A stretch of 64,000 nt of DNA, from the NCBI RefSeq assembly GCF_000695625.1, contig NZ_JMQI01000024.1, forward strand, positions 214,498 to 278,497, in the 5' to 3' direction. The stretch comes from Amycolatopsis rifamycinica (GTDB taxonomy: Bacteria; Actinomycetota; Actinomycetes; Mycobacteriales; Pseudonocardiaceae). This document shows positions 63,377 through 64,000 of the stretch, piece after piece. Made by a program: the position numbers and the translations under genes. Below the pieces are notes generated by a model. That model saw nothing but the letters and a program-made list of their open reading frames with translations. It had not been told where the DNA came from and did no database searches. Within the stretch, counting starts at the first letter, position 1. Every line of letters starts with the position of its first letter.

Positions 63377-64000
63377 TCAGGTCAGTGGCTGACCGCCCGT
63401 GACACCCAGGACTTCGCCGGTGACGTAACTGGACTCCGGGGAAGCGAAGAACACGAACGCCGGGGCGAGCTCGGCCGGCTGCCCGGCCCGGCCCATCGGG
63501 GTCTGCTCGCCGAAGGAGTCCACCTTCTCCTCGGGCATGGTGGCCGGGATCAGCGGTGTCCACACCGGACCGGGCGCGACCGAGTTCACCCGGATCCCCT
63601 TCTCGGCCAGGTCCTGCGCGAGTCCCTTGGTGAAGTTCGCGATGCCCGCCTTGGTCGTGGCGTAGTCCAGCAGTTCCGGTGAGGGCTGGAACGCCTGGAT
63701 CGACGAGGTGTTGATGATCGCCGATCCCCGGGGCATGTGCGGCACGGCCGCCTTGCACAGCCAGAACATCGCGTACAAGTTGGTCTTCAGCACCCGATCG
63801 AACTGTTCGGTGGAGATGGCGAGCAGGCCTTCCTCCTGGGCCATCTGGTAGGCGGCGTTGTTCACCAGCACGTCGATGCCCCCGAGCTCGGCCACGGCCG
63901 TGTCGATGACGTGCGTGCAATGCTGCTCGTCGCGGATGTCCCCGGGCACCAGCACGACCCGCCGCCCCGCCTCGCGCACCAGCTCCGCCGTGCGCTCGGC
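63377..64000 (-). CDS. Short-chain dehydrogenase/reductase, N-terminus cut by window edge
   Basis: 208 codons present; the frame is open to base 64000, so the TGxxxGxG cofactor motif lies outside. Visible: VNNAA, the Ser in NTSSIQAF and YATTK of the catalytic Ser-Tyr-Lys, then PGPVWTPLIPATMPEE and SSYVTGEVLGVTGG. Classical SDR with NAD(P), similar to YhdG/YhxC-type general stress oxidoreductases. Substrate unknown. Confidence 0.92.
   Translation of the reverse strand, partial: AERTAELVREAGRRVVLVPGDIRDEQHCTHVIDTAVAELGGIDVLVNNAAYQMAQEEGLLAISTEQFDRVLKTNLYAMFWLCKAAVPHMPRGSAIINTSSIQAFQPSPELLDYATTKAGIANFTKGLAQDLAEKGIRVNSVAPGPVWTPLIPATMPEEKVDSFGEQTPMGRAGQPAELAPAFVFFASPESSYVTGEVLGVTGGQPLT

Noticed and set aside
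1..64000. tRNA, rRNA, insertion sequence or phage integration site
   Set aside because: No cloverleaf-type sequence, transposase motif or flanking direct repeats could be found by reading; the island edges therefore stay undefined.

Overview
The window is very GC-rich DNA from a filamentous actinomycete. Gene content (F420-linked oxidoreductases, SARP/NB-ARC regulator, tandem TetR/MarR regulators, many GTG starts) and style fit Pseudonocardiales, probably an Amycolatopsis-like organism; this placement is an inference, since no rRNA or marker gene is present. I see no tRNA, CRISPR array, insertion sequence or phage gene.

Region 1 (1-4.1 kb) is ordinary: a cut-off PhoD phosphatase, a small secreted protein, and an aldo/keto reductase divergent from a TetR regulator with a palindromic operator.

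Region 2 (4.1-31 kb) is the highlight, a dense conflict/defence-type island. A rightward pair encodes a 1278-residue helical-repeat CHAT protease and an Hsp70. Facing it is a tightly coupled leftward operon (23.2 to 9.6 kb): GrpE-like factor, second Hsp70, FN3 protein, zinc-ribbon GTPase, GAP1-like protein, membrane zinc-ribbon GTPase, 63-residue membrane protein, third Hsp70, vWA protein, 72-residue Cys/His protein and a decayed membrane protein. Six junctions overlap by 1-8 nt. A chaperone-gated, GTPase-switched system ending in a caspase-like protease is the best reading. Next to it lie an XRE regulator, a Nudix hydrolase, a SEFIR-domain protein with a membrane partner, and two coupled TIR genes, one of which joins a degenerate SIMIBI NTPase, a CRP-type cyclic-nucleotide sensor with HTH, and a TIR domain (with one frameshift).

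Region 3 (31-53.8 kb) is accessory metabolism and regulation: epimerase/LysR pair, secreted beta-propeller, MmyB-type regulator, a crotonase pseudogene, two beta-carbonic anhydrases around a Sua5-type tRNA-modification gene, P-loop kinase, luciferase-like monooxygenase, Ser/Thr kinase, TetR plus FAD monooxygenase, a protein with an eCIS-cargo-like leader, a large SARP regulator, and a TetR-controlled F420/quinone-reductase operon whose middle gene is frameshifted, then AraC/MFS.

Region 4 (53.8-64 kb) holds a 0.7 kb gap, a DUF1996 secreted protein, a beta-glucoside uptake operon (solute-binding protein, two permeases, GH1 glucosidase, DUF305 lipoprotein), a desaturase/EamA exporter operon and a cut-off SDR. 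Convergent gene pairs here are separated by strong hairpin terminators.
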